From: SHLQ01 sp033344795
GTDB lineage: Bacteria; Actinomycetota; Acidimicrobiia; Acidimicrobiales; SHLQ01
Length of the DNA stretch: 64,000 nucleotides
Reading direction: 5' to 3'
Assembly (NCBI GenBank): GCA_033344795.1
Contig: JAWPMS010000001.1
Coordinates: forward strand, 3,534,001 to 3,598,000
Shown here: piece after piece, positions 41,843-49,915 of the stretch
How positions within the stretch are numbered: the first letter of the stretch is position 1
Layout: every line of letters starts with the position of its first letter
Notes under the pieces: generated by a model
The model's database searches: none
Told to the model about the DNA's origin: nothing
What the model saw: the letters and a program-made list of their open reading frames with translations, nothing else
Program-made: the position numbers and the translations under genes

Positions 41843-42574
41843 ATGCGCTTTCCAGCCCTCTTCCTGGCCACAGCCGCGCTCCTGGTGGCTTGTGGTGACG
41901 GAAGCGGAAGAGAGACTTCGACCGTGAGCGTCTTCGCCGCATCGTCCCTGGCCGGGGTTTTGGAGCCAGTTGGCTCCTTTGTCGAAGCTGGACGGCCAGT
42001 CGAGGTCGAGTTCAACTTCGCAGGGAGCAGCGCGCTGCGGGAACAGATCCTCGACGGAGCTGCTGCGGATGTGTTCATCTCTGCCAATGAGACGGTGATG
42101 GAGGACATCATCGACGCTGGTTTGGCCGAATTTCCGCCCGGTCCCATCGCCTCGAATTCGTTGACGATCGCGGTACCGGTCGGAAATCCCGGCGGTATCT
42201 CGGGCCTGTCCGACTTCGCTGACAGCTCGCTCACCCTTGGCCTCTGCGCTCCTGAGGTTCCCTGCGGCGCCCTCGCTGTGGAGGTTTTGGCAAACGAAGG
42301 CGTGGACACCTCGGTCGATACCCTCGAGCCGAACGTGCGAGCTCTGCTCTCCAAGGTCGAGTTGGGTGAGCTCGACGGAGCGCTCGTGTACCGAACCGAT
42401 GTGATGGCGTCGACGGAGGTCGAGGAGGTCGCCCTGCAGGGTGACGCCGGTGGGAAGACGACCTACTTCGTTGCACAGCTGAGCCCGCGATCTGAGGCGC
42501 GGTTGCTCGTCGGCCTGCTCACGAGTCCGATCTTTCAAGAGCGATTCGCCGACGCTGGTTACGGTGCCCCATGA
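41843..42574 (+). CDS. modA: Molybdate ABC transporter binding lipoprotein ModA
   Basis: A 243-residue lipoprotein: FPALFLATAALLVACGDG gives a signal peptide with lipobox LLVAC. The oxyanion-binding motifs are VFAASSLAGVLEPV and FNFAGSSALREQILDGAAA, then ADVFISANETVMEDI and the late LVYRTDVMAS. This is the standard ModA pattern. It binds molybdate (or tungstate) outside the membrane. ATG at 41843 is preceded directly by a GTG. It overlaps modB by 4 bases. Confidence 0.93.
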   Translation: MRFPALFLATAALLVACGDGSGRETSTVSVFAASSLAGVLEPVGSFVEAGRPVEVEFNFAGSSALREQILDGAAADVFISANETVMEDIIDAGLAEFPPGPIASNSLTIAVPVGNPGGISGLSDFADSSLTLGLCAPEVPCGALAVEVLANEGVDTSVDTLEPNVRALLSKVELGELDGALVYRTDVMASTEVEEVALQGDAGGKTTYFVAQLSPRSEARLLVGLLTSPIFQERFADAGYGAP

Positions 42575-43377
42575 GCGCAGGATCGCAGAGAAAGGTCACC
42601 GAGCGGCCGCCCACGGCGATCATCGTGGCGGCGGTGCTCGGCGCAGCGCTCTTTGTCTTGCCGTTGACAGGGCTGCTGTGGCGGACACCGTGGAGCCGAC
42701 TCGGCGATCTGCTCACCGCCGAGATCGTGCGCGAGGCGATCGTCATCTCCACCGTGACGTCTCTCGCCGCAGCGTTGTTGTCGGTCGTATTGGGCGTGCC
42801 GCTCGCGTGGCTACTTGCTCGCGTCGAGTTTCGCGGACGAAACGTGTTGCGCGCCGTCGTCACGCTGCCGATGGTCCTTCCTCCTGTGGTCGGGGGAGCG
42901 GCACTGCTGTTTGCGTTCGGCCGACGGGGTCTCATCGGTGATCCAGTCGAAGCAGCCACCGGCTTCGTGCTTCCGTTCTCGATCTGGGCGGTGATCGTCG
43001 CCAATACGTTCGTGGCGATGCCGTTCCTCGTCGTGACGGTTGAAGGCGCTCTGCGCTCACTCGATGGCACCAAGGAAGCGGCCGCAAGCACGTTGGGCGC
43101 AAGCCAACTCACCGTGTTTCGCCGAATCGTGCTTCCCATGATCGGCCCGTCACTTCGTGCCGGTGTGGTTCTGGCCTGGGCGAGAGCACTCGGGGAGTTC
43201 GGAGCCACGATCACGTTCGCAGGGAACCTCCCGGGCAGAACCCAATCTCTGCCTCTTGCGGTATTCGTCGCATTGGAATCCGATCGTGATGCTGCCGTCG
43301 CGATCAGCCTCATCCTCGTCGTGATCTCGTTCGTGGTGTTGTTGGCCTTTCGCGATCGGTGGTGGTCCCGATCATGA
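42571..43377 (+). CDS. modB: Molybdate ABC transporter permease ModB
   Basis: A 268-residue membrane protein with six likely helices. The EAA loop for ModC is EGALRSLDGTKEAAASTLGA followed by FRRIVLPMIGPSLRAG, and the GEFGATITFAGNLPGRTQSL segment is diagnostic for ModB. It starts at ATGA in modA and ends at ATGA into modC, so the three genes are one translational unit. Confidence 0.93.
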   Translation: MSAGSQRKVTERPPTAIIVAAVLGAALFVLPLTGLLWRTPWSRLGDLLTAEIVREAIVISTVTSLAAALLSVVLGVPLAWLLARVEFRGRNVLRAVVTLPMVLPPVVGGAALLFAFGRRGLIGDPVEAATGFVLPFSIWAVIVANTFVAMPFLVVTVEGALRSLDGTKEAAASTLGASQLTVFRRIVLPMIGPSLRAGVVLAWARALGEFGATITFAGNLPGRTQSLPLAVFVALESDRDAAVAISLILVVISFVVLLAFRDRWWSRS

Positions 43378-44435
43378 GCGTGCACGCACACTTCCGCCTG
43401 CGTCGATCGGAGGAGTTCGACGTATCCATCGAGCTCGATCTTGCCGATGGTTCAACGACGGCCCTTCTCGGCCCAAACGGCGCGGGAAAGTCCACCGTGG
43501 TCGCTGCTCTTGCTGGGCTACTTCCGATCGACGAAGGGGCGATCTCCATCGACGGGAGGATCGTGGACTCGCCATCTGACGGGGTGTTCGTGACTCCGTC
43601 GCAGAGGCGAGTCGGTGTTGTCTTTCAGGGCCATCAACTGTTCGATCATCTGAGCGTCGCGGACAACATCGAGTTCGGCCCACGATCGTTGGGACAAAGC
43701 AGAGCTGCAGCACGTGACGTCGCGAAGCTGCTCATGGGCCAGTTCGAACTCGAGGATCTGAAAGAAAGGCGCCCCTCAGACCTGTCTGGCGGGCAGGCGC
43801 AACGCGTCGCGCTTGCCCGGGCTCTCGCGATCGACCCCGCTTTGCTCTTGCTCGACGAGCCGCTGTCCGCTCTCGATGTGACAGCCCGGAGTCGCGTCCG
43901 TCAGTCGTTGTCGCGACATCTGCGAGGATTTGCGGGTCCCCGAGTGCTCATCACACACGATCCGACCGATGCCTTCTTGCTCGCAGATCAGATAGTCGTC
44001 CTGGAAGAAGGCCGCGTGATCCAGGCGGGATCTGGGGATGACATCCGTCGACATCCAGCGACCCCGTACGTGGCGGCGCTCTCGGGGCGAAATCTCTTGC
44101 ACGGAACCAACAACTCGGGAGCGCTCTCGCTTGAGGCATCGAGTCAGAGTCTGCAAACATCCGACACCGCGGCCAGCGGATCGGTCTTGGTCTCGATCGC
44201 TCCGTCGGCCATCGCTCTGCATCGCGAACAGCCGCATGGCTCGCCCCGCAACACGTGGGCAACGACCGTCGAAGCGGTCGAGCCGCTCGGCGACATCAGC
44301 CGCGTCTATCTCGGCGACCCGCTGGCGCTGGCTGCCGATCTGACCCCGGGAGCAGTGACGGCGCTCGACCTGCGCCCCGGGGCGAACATCTGGGTCTCGA
44401 TCAAGGCGACCGAGATCGACGTGACACCAGTCTGA
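43374..44435 (+). CDS. modC: Molybdate ABC transporter ATPase ModC
   Basis: A 353-residue ATPase. Walker A is GPNGAGKSTVVAAL, Q-loop VGVVFQGHQLFDHL, signature DLSGGQAQRVALARAL, Walker B ALLLLDEPLSALD and the H-loop VLITHDPTDAF. The C-terminal 120 residues form a TOBE/MOP-like regulatory domain (SIAPSAIALHREQPHGSPRN, IWVSIKATEIDV), as in ModC. It powers ModB. No molybdopterin synthesis genes are in the window. Confidence 0.93.
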   Translation: MSVHAHFRLRRSEEFDVSIELDLADGSTTALLGPNGAGKSTVVAALAGLLPIDEGAISIDGRIVDSPSDGVFVTPSQRRVGVVFQGHQLFDHLSVADNIEFGPRSLGQSRAAARDVAKLLMGQFELEDLKERRPSDLSGGQAQRVALARALAIDPALLLLDEPLSALDVTARSRVRQSLSRHLRGFAGPRVLITHDPTDAFLLADQIVVLEEGRVIQAGSGDDIRRHPATPYVAALSGRNLLHGTNNSGALSLEASSQSLQTSDTAASGSVLVSIAPSAIALHREQPHGSPRNTWATTVEAVEPLGDISRVYLGDPLALAADLTPGAVTALDLRPGANIWVSIKATEIDVTPV

Positions 44436-44489
44436 CCCCGCCACGAGGCGCGTGGAGTAGGGGCGTCCTCGTAGTGGCAGACTCTGCGC

Positions 44490-45491
44490 ATGGTCCACAA
44501 GAAGTTCGTCGTTCCTGTCATTGGCGCAGCAGCGCTGATTGCGGGCGGCGTCGCCGCCAAGCGACTGATCGCACAGTGGTCGAACAATCCGGACCCGCTC
44601 GGAGGCCTGCCGCTCGCATTCCCTCCGGGCGAGGTTCGAAGGGTTGACCTGCCCGACGGTGCGTCGATCAACACGGTTTTTGCGGGTTCAGGCCCCACAA
44701 TCGTGTGTGTACACGGTTTGACATCGAACCATCTCGATTGGGCTCCGCTCGCCCCGCAGCTCATCGACGCTGGGTACTCCGTGCTGGCCATTGAGCAGCG
44801 AGGTCACGGCGGGTCGACCGCTGGCACGCGTGGGTATGGATCGAGCCAGCTGGGCGACGACCTGGCGATCGTCTTCGACGATCTCGATGTTCATGCCGTC
44901 GCGTTGATGGGTCATTCGATGGGCGGCATGGCGGCGATGTCCTATGCGGTGGGCCATCCCAAGGCGTTCCAGGCACGCGTCGAGAACCTGATTCTCGTGG
45001 CGACGGCGGGGTCGTTGCGCACGGTTCGACACACCCTTGGGCTGCTGGCCGGTGGACTGCCGATCCCCGATGTGCTGCGACCTCCCGATGATCGAATGCG
45101 CGTGAGCGCAGGTCTCGGGGCATTTGGCTCACGGCCGAGTCTTCACATGGTCGATCAGGCGATCGCGCAGTTCAATCGAATCGAAGAGCCCGTTCGTACG
45201 GCTGCCACGGCGGCGCTGCGCGAGCACGACGTCCGAGGGGAACTTCACAGAATCTCCGTTCCCACATTGGTGGTCGGTGGCACGCGCGATCAACTGATTC
45301 GTCCCAACCAGGTCGAAGACTTGGCGGAGGCCATCCCGGGGTCCCGTCTCCAGATGTACGAAGGCGCCGGACACATGGTCATCTGGGAACGACATCGCGA
45401 GATGGCAGCGCTCTTGACGGATTGGCTGGGTCAGCCAACCTCGACGACCCGAGCCTCTTCAGACGACCAGCCCGACCACGAGCCGACGTAG
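44490..45491 (+). CDS. Alpha/beta hydrolase
   Basis: A 333-residue hydrolase. A hydrophobic N-terminal segment (VVPVIGAAALIAGGVAAK) may be a signal or membrane anchor. The oxyanion loop is VCVHGLTSNHLDW, the nucleophile elbow GHSMGGMAAMS (Ser), the acid VVGGTRDQLIRP (Asp) and the His in GAGHMVIWERH. Substrate unknown; esterase, lipase and epoxide hydrolase relatives exist. Its last 61 bases overlap the 3' end of the convergent rhodanese gene. Confidence 0.88.
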   Translation: MVHKKFVVPVIGAAALIAGGVAAKRLIAQWSNNPDPLGGLPLAFPPGEVRRVDLPDGASINTVFAGSGPTIVCVHGLTSNHLDWAPLAPQLIDAGYSVLAIEQRGHGGSTAGTRGYGSSQLGDDLAIVFDDLDVHAVALMGHSMGGMAAMSYAVGHPKAFQARVENLILVATAGSLRTVRHTLGLLAGGLPIPDVLRPPDDRMRVSAGLGAFGSRPSLHMVDQAIAQFNRIEEPVRTAATAALREHDVRGELHRISVPTLVVGGTRDQLIRPNQVEDLAEAIPGSRLQMYEGAGHMVIWERHREMAALLTDWLGQPTSTTRASSDDQPDHEPT

Positions 45492-46261
45492 AGCTTCCCC
45501 ATACCGAGACCAGCAGCTTCGGCGGCCAGCAGGTTGTGGCATGCGCTCACTCCAGATCCGCAGTACCAGACGGTGTTCTCAGTCACGCCGACATCGTCGA
45601 ACCGTTGCTTGAGTTCCTCCGTTGATCGGAATCGTCCATCGACGAGGTTCTCGCTGAACGGAAGGTTGATCGCTCCAGGCACATGGCCCGCTTTGGCATC
45701 GATCGGCTCGACCTCGCCGCGATAGCGCGCAGGAGCGCGGCTGTCGATCACCAACCCTCCATCGGCGATGATCACCTCGACTTCGTCGGCATCGACCGTT
45801 GCGTTGAGCGGCCAAATTCGCGGTGGATGTGCCACTTCGCGTGGGGTTTCGGCCTCGCTGGTGAGGTCGCCGGTCCACGCATCGATTCCTCCATCGAGCA
45901 GGGCAGCTGGCTGACCAAGCACCCGCAACATCCACACCAACCGCCCGGCGATCATGCCCCCGGAGTCGTCGTAGGCGACCACCGGGGTGTCATGTCCGAT
46001 GCCTGCGGCCGACATACCACGAGCGAAGACCTCAGGATCTGGAAGCGGATGTCGCCCGAGAACGGCAGCCGGCTCGGCTGCGAGGACGGTGTCGAGATCG
46101 ATGAAGCGGGCGCCGGGTAGATGGCCAGACGCAAAGGCATCGCGGCCTCGCCTACCGTCGAGGTAGGCGCGAACGTCACAGATGACGAGGGTTGGTCCGG
46201 TCGCAGGATTGGTGATCGCCGCCTGGAGCTGGTCGACGGAAACGATCGGAGAGTCGAACAT
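45431..46261 (-). CDS. Sulfurtransferase with two rhodanese domains
   Basis: A 276-residue protein of the thiosulfate/3-mercaptopyruvate sulfurtransferase type. The first domain (CDVRAYLDGRRGRDAFASGH, VVAYDDSGGMIAGRLVWML) has Asp at the catalytic place and is the inactive partner. The second has the active-site Cys in VWYCGSGVSACHNLLA. Loop CGSGVSA is typical of mercaptopyruvate sulfurtransferases. The ATG at 46261 is chosen; more upstream codons would enter the control region of the carboxylase gene. Confidence 0.9.
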   Translation of the reverse strand: MFDSPIVSVDQLQAAITNPATGPTLVICDVRAYLDGRRGRDAFASGHLPGARFIDLDTVLAAEPAAVLGRHPLPDPEVFARGMSAAGIGHDTPVVAYDDSGGMIAGRLVWMLRVLGQPAALLDGGIDAWTGDLTSEAETPREVAHPPRIWPLNATVDADEVEVIIADGGLVIDSRAPARYRGEVEPIDAKAGHVPGAINLPFSENLVDGRFRSTEELKQRFDDVGVTENTVWYCGSGVSACHNLLAAEAAGLGMGKLYVGSWSGWSSEEARVVEVG

Positions 46262-46313
46262 CAGCCAATTCTTGCACTTCTGACGCTTGGCAACAGCGTG
46301 GTACCATTTTTGG

Positions 46314-47933
46314 GTGTTCAGTACCGCACCTTCGATCGGCACACCGATGCGCAGCCGTCTCGACACGAATTCTGCCGAGTATCAGGCGAACCTCGCAGAG
46401 ATGCAGGGACTGTGGGAGATCGTCGAGGCGGAGATGGCGACCGTCCCCACGATCGGCGGTCAGCGCTACGTCGACCGTCACCACAAACGCGGAAAACTTC
46501 TCGTGAGAGAACGCATCGAACTTCTCGTCGATCCGGACACCCCATTTCTCGAGTTGAGCCCCCTCATGGGCTGGGGGACCGAGGATGCGGTCGGGCTTGG
46601 TGCGGTTGCCGGTATTGGAGTCGTCGAAGGCGTCGAGGTGATGATCCTCGGGTCGGACATGACCTATCGCGGCGGTTCGTCGAACCCGAACACGCTCGCG
46701 AAGATGGCTCGGGCCTACGAGATCATCCGTGCCAACCGGCTGCCGATGATCCTGCTCCAGGAATCGGCTGGTGCCGAGCTGCCACGTCAGGCCGACATCT
46801 TCGTGCCGGGCGGGGCGCAGTTCAAGGAACTCACGCAGCTGTCGAAGCTCGGCATCCCGTCGATCACCGTTGTCTTTGGTCCCAACACCGCAGGAGGCGC
46901 TTACGTCCCGGGGATGAGCGACTACACCGTCTTCGTCAAAGACCGAGGGACCGCGTATCTCGGTGGCCCACCGCTCGTGAAGATGGCCATCGATGAGATC
47001 GTGGACGAGGAGACGCTGGGTGGCGCAGACATGCACTCGCGGACGAGCGGCCTCTCGGACTACTTGGCCGCCGACGAATTGGACGGCTTGCGGCTCGCCC
47101 GTCAGATCGTTCGCCACCTGCGTTGGACAAAACTCGGGCCAGGCCCAGGCCTGCCTGCGGATGAGCCGCTGTATGACCCGGCCGAGCTCTTGGGTTGTGC
47201 GTCCGCCGACGTTCGCATTCCGTTCGAGATTCGAGAGGTCATCGCCCGCCTCGTCGACGGCAGTCGCTTCGAGGAGTTCAAGCCGCTGTATGGAGACAAG
47301 CTCGTGTGCGGATGGGCTTCGTTGCATGGATTCCCGATCGGAGTCCTCGGAAACGACGGCATTTTGTTCAGTGAGGAAGCCAAGAAGGGAGCACAATTCA
47401 TCCAATTGTGCAATCGAACCGATACCCCTCTCGTGTTCCTCCACAACATCACCGGATTCATGGTCGGGTCGAAGGCCGAACAAGGCGGGATCATCCGCAA
47501 CGGAGCCAAGCTGATCAACGCAGTCTCGAACTCCACGGTGCCGCACTTCAACCTCATGGTGGGAGCGAGCTACGGCGCGGGCAACTACGGCATGGGTGGG
47601 CGGTCGTACGACCCTCGCTTCGTCTTCAGCTGGCCGAATCACCGCATTGCCGTCATGGGTCCCAAACAACTTGCGGGTGTGATGGACATCGTTTCTCGCA
47701 ACGCCGCTGAGGGTCGAGGAATCGAGGTCGACGAAGAACGCCTCGCGATGCAGCGGGATGCTCTCGAAGGGCAGATCGACATCGAATCCACTTCGCTCTT
47801 CTCCACCGGCCGTGGGTGGGATGATGGGATCATCCATCCAGCGGACAGCCGCACCGTGCTTGGAATCGCACTCTCGGCAAGCCACAGCAACGTCGTCAAA
47901 GGGGCGACCGAGTACGGCGTGTGGAGACACTGA
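46314..47933 (+). CDS. Acyl-CoA carboxylase beta subunit (carboxyltransferase)
   Basis: A 539-residue carboxyltransferase. It has RHHKRGKLLVRERIELLVDP, MTYRGGSSNPNTLAKMARAY, the first oxyanion site ESAGAELPRQADIFVPGG, FGPNTAGGAYVPGMSDY and the second site GASYGAGNYGMGGRSYDPRF. The pattern is closest to the methylcrotonyl-/geranyl-CoA carboxylase beta group. The GTG at 46314 is tentative; ATG at 46347 is also possible, neither with a strong ribosome site. It joins with the next gene to carboxylate an acyl-CoA, probably a branched or terpenoid one. Confidence 0.92.
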   Translation: MFSTAPSIGTPMRSRLDTNSAEYQANLAEMQGLWEIVEAEMATVPTIGGQRYVDRHHKRGKLLVRERIELLVDPDTPFLELSPLMGWGTEDAVGLGAVAGIGVVEGVEVMILGSDMTYRGGSSNPNTLAKMARAYEIIRANRLPMILLQESAGAELPRQADIFVPGGAQFKELTQLSKLGIPSITVVFGPNTAGGAYVPGMSDYTVFVKDRGTAYLGGPPLVKMAIDEIVDEETLGGADMHSRTSGLSDYLAADELDGLRLARQIVRHLRWTKLGPGPGLPADEPLYDPAELLGCASADVRIPFEIREVIARLVDGSRFEEFKPLYGDKLVCGWASLHGFPIGVLGNDGILFSEEAKKGAQFIQLCNRTDTPLVFLHNITGFMVGSKAEQGGIIRNGAKLINAVSNSTVPHFNLMVGASYGAGNYGMGGRSYDPRFVFSWPNHRIAVMGPKQLAGVMDIVSRNAAEGRGIEVDEERLAMQRDALEGQIDIESTSLFSTGRGWDDGIIHPADSRTVLGIALSASHSNVVKGATEYGVWRH

Positions 47934-49915
47934 TGATCGAGAAGCTCCTCATCGCGAATCGAGGCGAGGTCGTCTGCCGGATCGCCCGCACCGCACATCG
48001 CCTCGGAATCGCCACCGTCGGGGTGTATTCAGAGGCCGACCGCAACGGTCTGCACGTCGACGCGGTTGACGTCGCCGTCAAGCTTGGCGAGGCGAGCCCA
48101 GCCGAGTCATACCTCCGCGCCGATGCGGTGATTGCCGCGGCGAAGTCTCAGGGCGCAGATGCCATACATCCCGGCTATGGCTTTCTGGCCGAGAGTGCGG
48201 AGTTTGCCGAGCAGGTGCTCGGCGCAGGGCTGACGTGGGTTGGGCCGAAACCTGCCCAGATCCGATTGCTCGGCGACAAGATTGCAGCGAAGACCGCGGC
48301 GATCGAGGCGGGCGTTCCAACAGCGGCGCTCACTCGGGTCATTCCCGGCGCTGCACCAGCCGGTCTCGCGATGCCCGTGCTCGTCAAGGCGGCAGCGGGA
48401 GGTGGCGGCCGAGGAATGCGGGTCGTGCGTCAACACCTCGATGTCGCAGCGGCCATCGACAGCGCATCGCGCGAGGCCGAAGCCGCCTTTGGTGACGGCA
48501 CGGTATTCATCGAGCCGTACATCGAACGAGGTCGACACGTCGAGGTGCAGATCATCGGCGACTCGTCAGGGCACATCGTGCACCTCGGAGAGCGCGAGTG
48601 TTCGATACAGCGTCGTAGCCAGAAGATCATCGAGGAAGCACCGTCGCCAGGGATCTCCGAGGACATCCGAGAGAGATTGTTTGCTGCTGCTCTGGCTATC
48701 ACCCGACACGTTGGCCACGAAAACGCCGGCACCGTCGAGTTCATGATCGGTGAGGACGAGACGATCAACTTCCTCGAGGTCAACACACGCTTGCAGGTGG
48801 AGCATCCGGTCACCGAAGCGGTGACCGGCATCGACATCGTCGAATGGCAGCTGCGGATCGCCTCAGGGCAGCTCATTCCGTTGTCGCAGGAAGACATCAC
48901 CATCGATGGCCATGCAATCGAGGCTCGAATCGTGGCAGAGGATCCGGAAGCTGGATGGCTGCCATCGGTGGGCACGATCTCATGCTTCGACATCGGTGAA
49001 GGGGTGCGCGTCGACACCGGGATAGGCGTCGGGTCCACGATCACGCCCGACTACGACTCCATGATCGCCAAGTTGATCGCCCACGGCGATACTCGCGAGG
49101 ACGCTGTGGCCGTGATGTCGCGCTGTCTGCAGGCGACGGTGATCACCGGTGTGCAGACAAATGTGAGTGCCGTACATCAGATCATGCAGGAGTCCGATTT
49201 CTTGCATGGGCTGACGCTCACGACGTACCTCGACGAGCACCCGGACGTGATGCGTGGCTCGTCGTTGAGGTCCACCGACCTCGAAGCGCTGCTGGTGGCG
49301 GCAAACCATGCGGTGTCCGCCGCGTCACGCGAGGCGAACCCTGCCACGAGCTTCGCCCCAACGGGATGGCGGAATCTGCGTACGCAAGGGCAGCGTCGCA
49401 CATTCCGTCATGGTGATGATGTGCACCGACTCGAGTACGTCGAAGGTGAACGCTCGACGACGGTCCGGTTCGGATCGTGGCCTGAGCCAGATGACGAGGG
49501 AGTCGTTCCTCCCGACGAACGTATTGCGCGCGAGGTCCGGATTCTTCGCCACGATGCCGAAGCCATGGCAGTCGAAGTCGATGGCGTGCGCACGCTGGTC
49601 ACGATCGCCATCGAGGGTCAGACCATCCACGCGGCATGTCGTGCTGGCTCCGCCTCGTTCGAGCTCGTTGCGTTGTTCGTCGACCATGAGGTCGAGGTTG
49701 ATTCGGGTGGTCCGGTCTGTCCGCTCCCGGGAACGGTCATCGCTGTTCATGTGAATGACGGCGACTCGGTGTCGGAAGGTCAGCTGTTGATGGTGGTCGA
49801 GGCCATGAAGATGGAACACAAGATCGTCGCAGCGCACGCATCAACGGTGGAGCAGGTGTTGTTCGGCGTCGGTGACCGCGTTGACAGCGGCGACCTGTTG
49901 GTGCGGCTCGTATGA
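47933..49915 (+). CDS. Acyl-CoA carboxylase alpha subunit (biotin carboxylase + biotin carrier)
   Basis: A 660-residue subunit. The biotin carboxylase part has KLLIANRGEVVCRIARTAH, the ATP-grasp loop VLVKAAAGGGGRGMRVV and LEVNTRLQVEHPVTEAVTG. The C-terminal carrier domain has the biotin site VVEAMKMEHKIVA (Lys between two Met). The ATG overlaps the beta-subunit stop by one base (TGATG) and the end overlaps the AtuA gene by 4 bases, so all three are made together. Confidence 0.94.
   Translation: MIEKLLIANRGEVVCRIARTAHRLGIATVGVYSEADRNGLHVDAVDVAVKLGEASPAESYLRADAVIAAAKSQGADAIHPGYGFLAESAEFAEQVLGAGLTWVGPKPAQIRLLGDKIAAKTAAIEAGVPTAALTRVIPGAAPAGLAMPVLVKAAAGGGGRGMRVVRQHLDVAAAIDSASREAEAAFGDGTVFIEPYIERGRHVEVQIIGDSSGHIVHLGERECSIQRRSQKIIEEAPSPGISEDIRERLFAAALAITRHVGHENAGTVEFMIGEDETINFLEVNTRLQVEHPVTEAVTGIDIVEWQLRIASGQLIPLSQEDITIDGHAIEARIVAEDPEAGWLPSVGTISCFDIGEGVRVDTGIGVGSTITPDYDSMIAKLIAHGDTREDAVAVMSRCLQATVITGVQTNVSAVHQIMQESDFLHGLTLTTYLDEHPDVMRGSSLRSTDLEALLVAANHAVSAASREANPATSFAPTGWRNLRTQGQRRTFRHGDDVHRLEYVEGERSTTVRFGSWPEPDDEGVVPPDERIAREVRILRHDAEAMAVEVDGVRTLVTIAIEGQTIHAACRAGSASFELVALFVDHEVEVDSGGPVCPLPGTVIAVHVNDGDSVSEGQLLMVVEAMKMEHKIVAAHASTVEQVLFGVGDRVDSGDLLVRLV

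Noticed and set aside
46176..47930. A 584-codon minus-strand frame
   Set aside because: It is antisense to the carboxyltransferase gene, which has all its family motifs; the shadow product is low-complexity.
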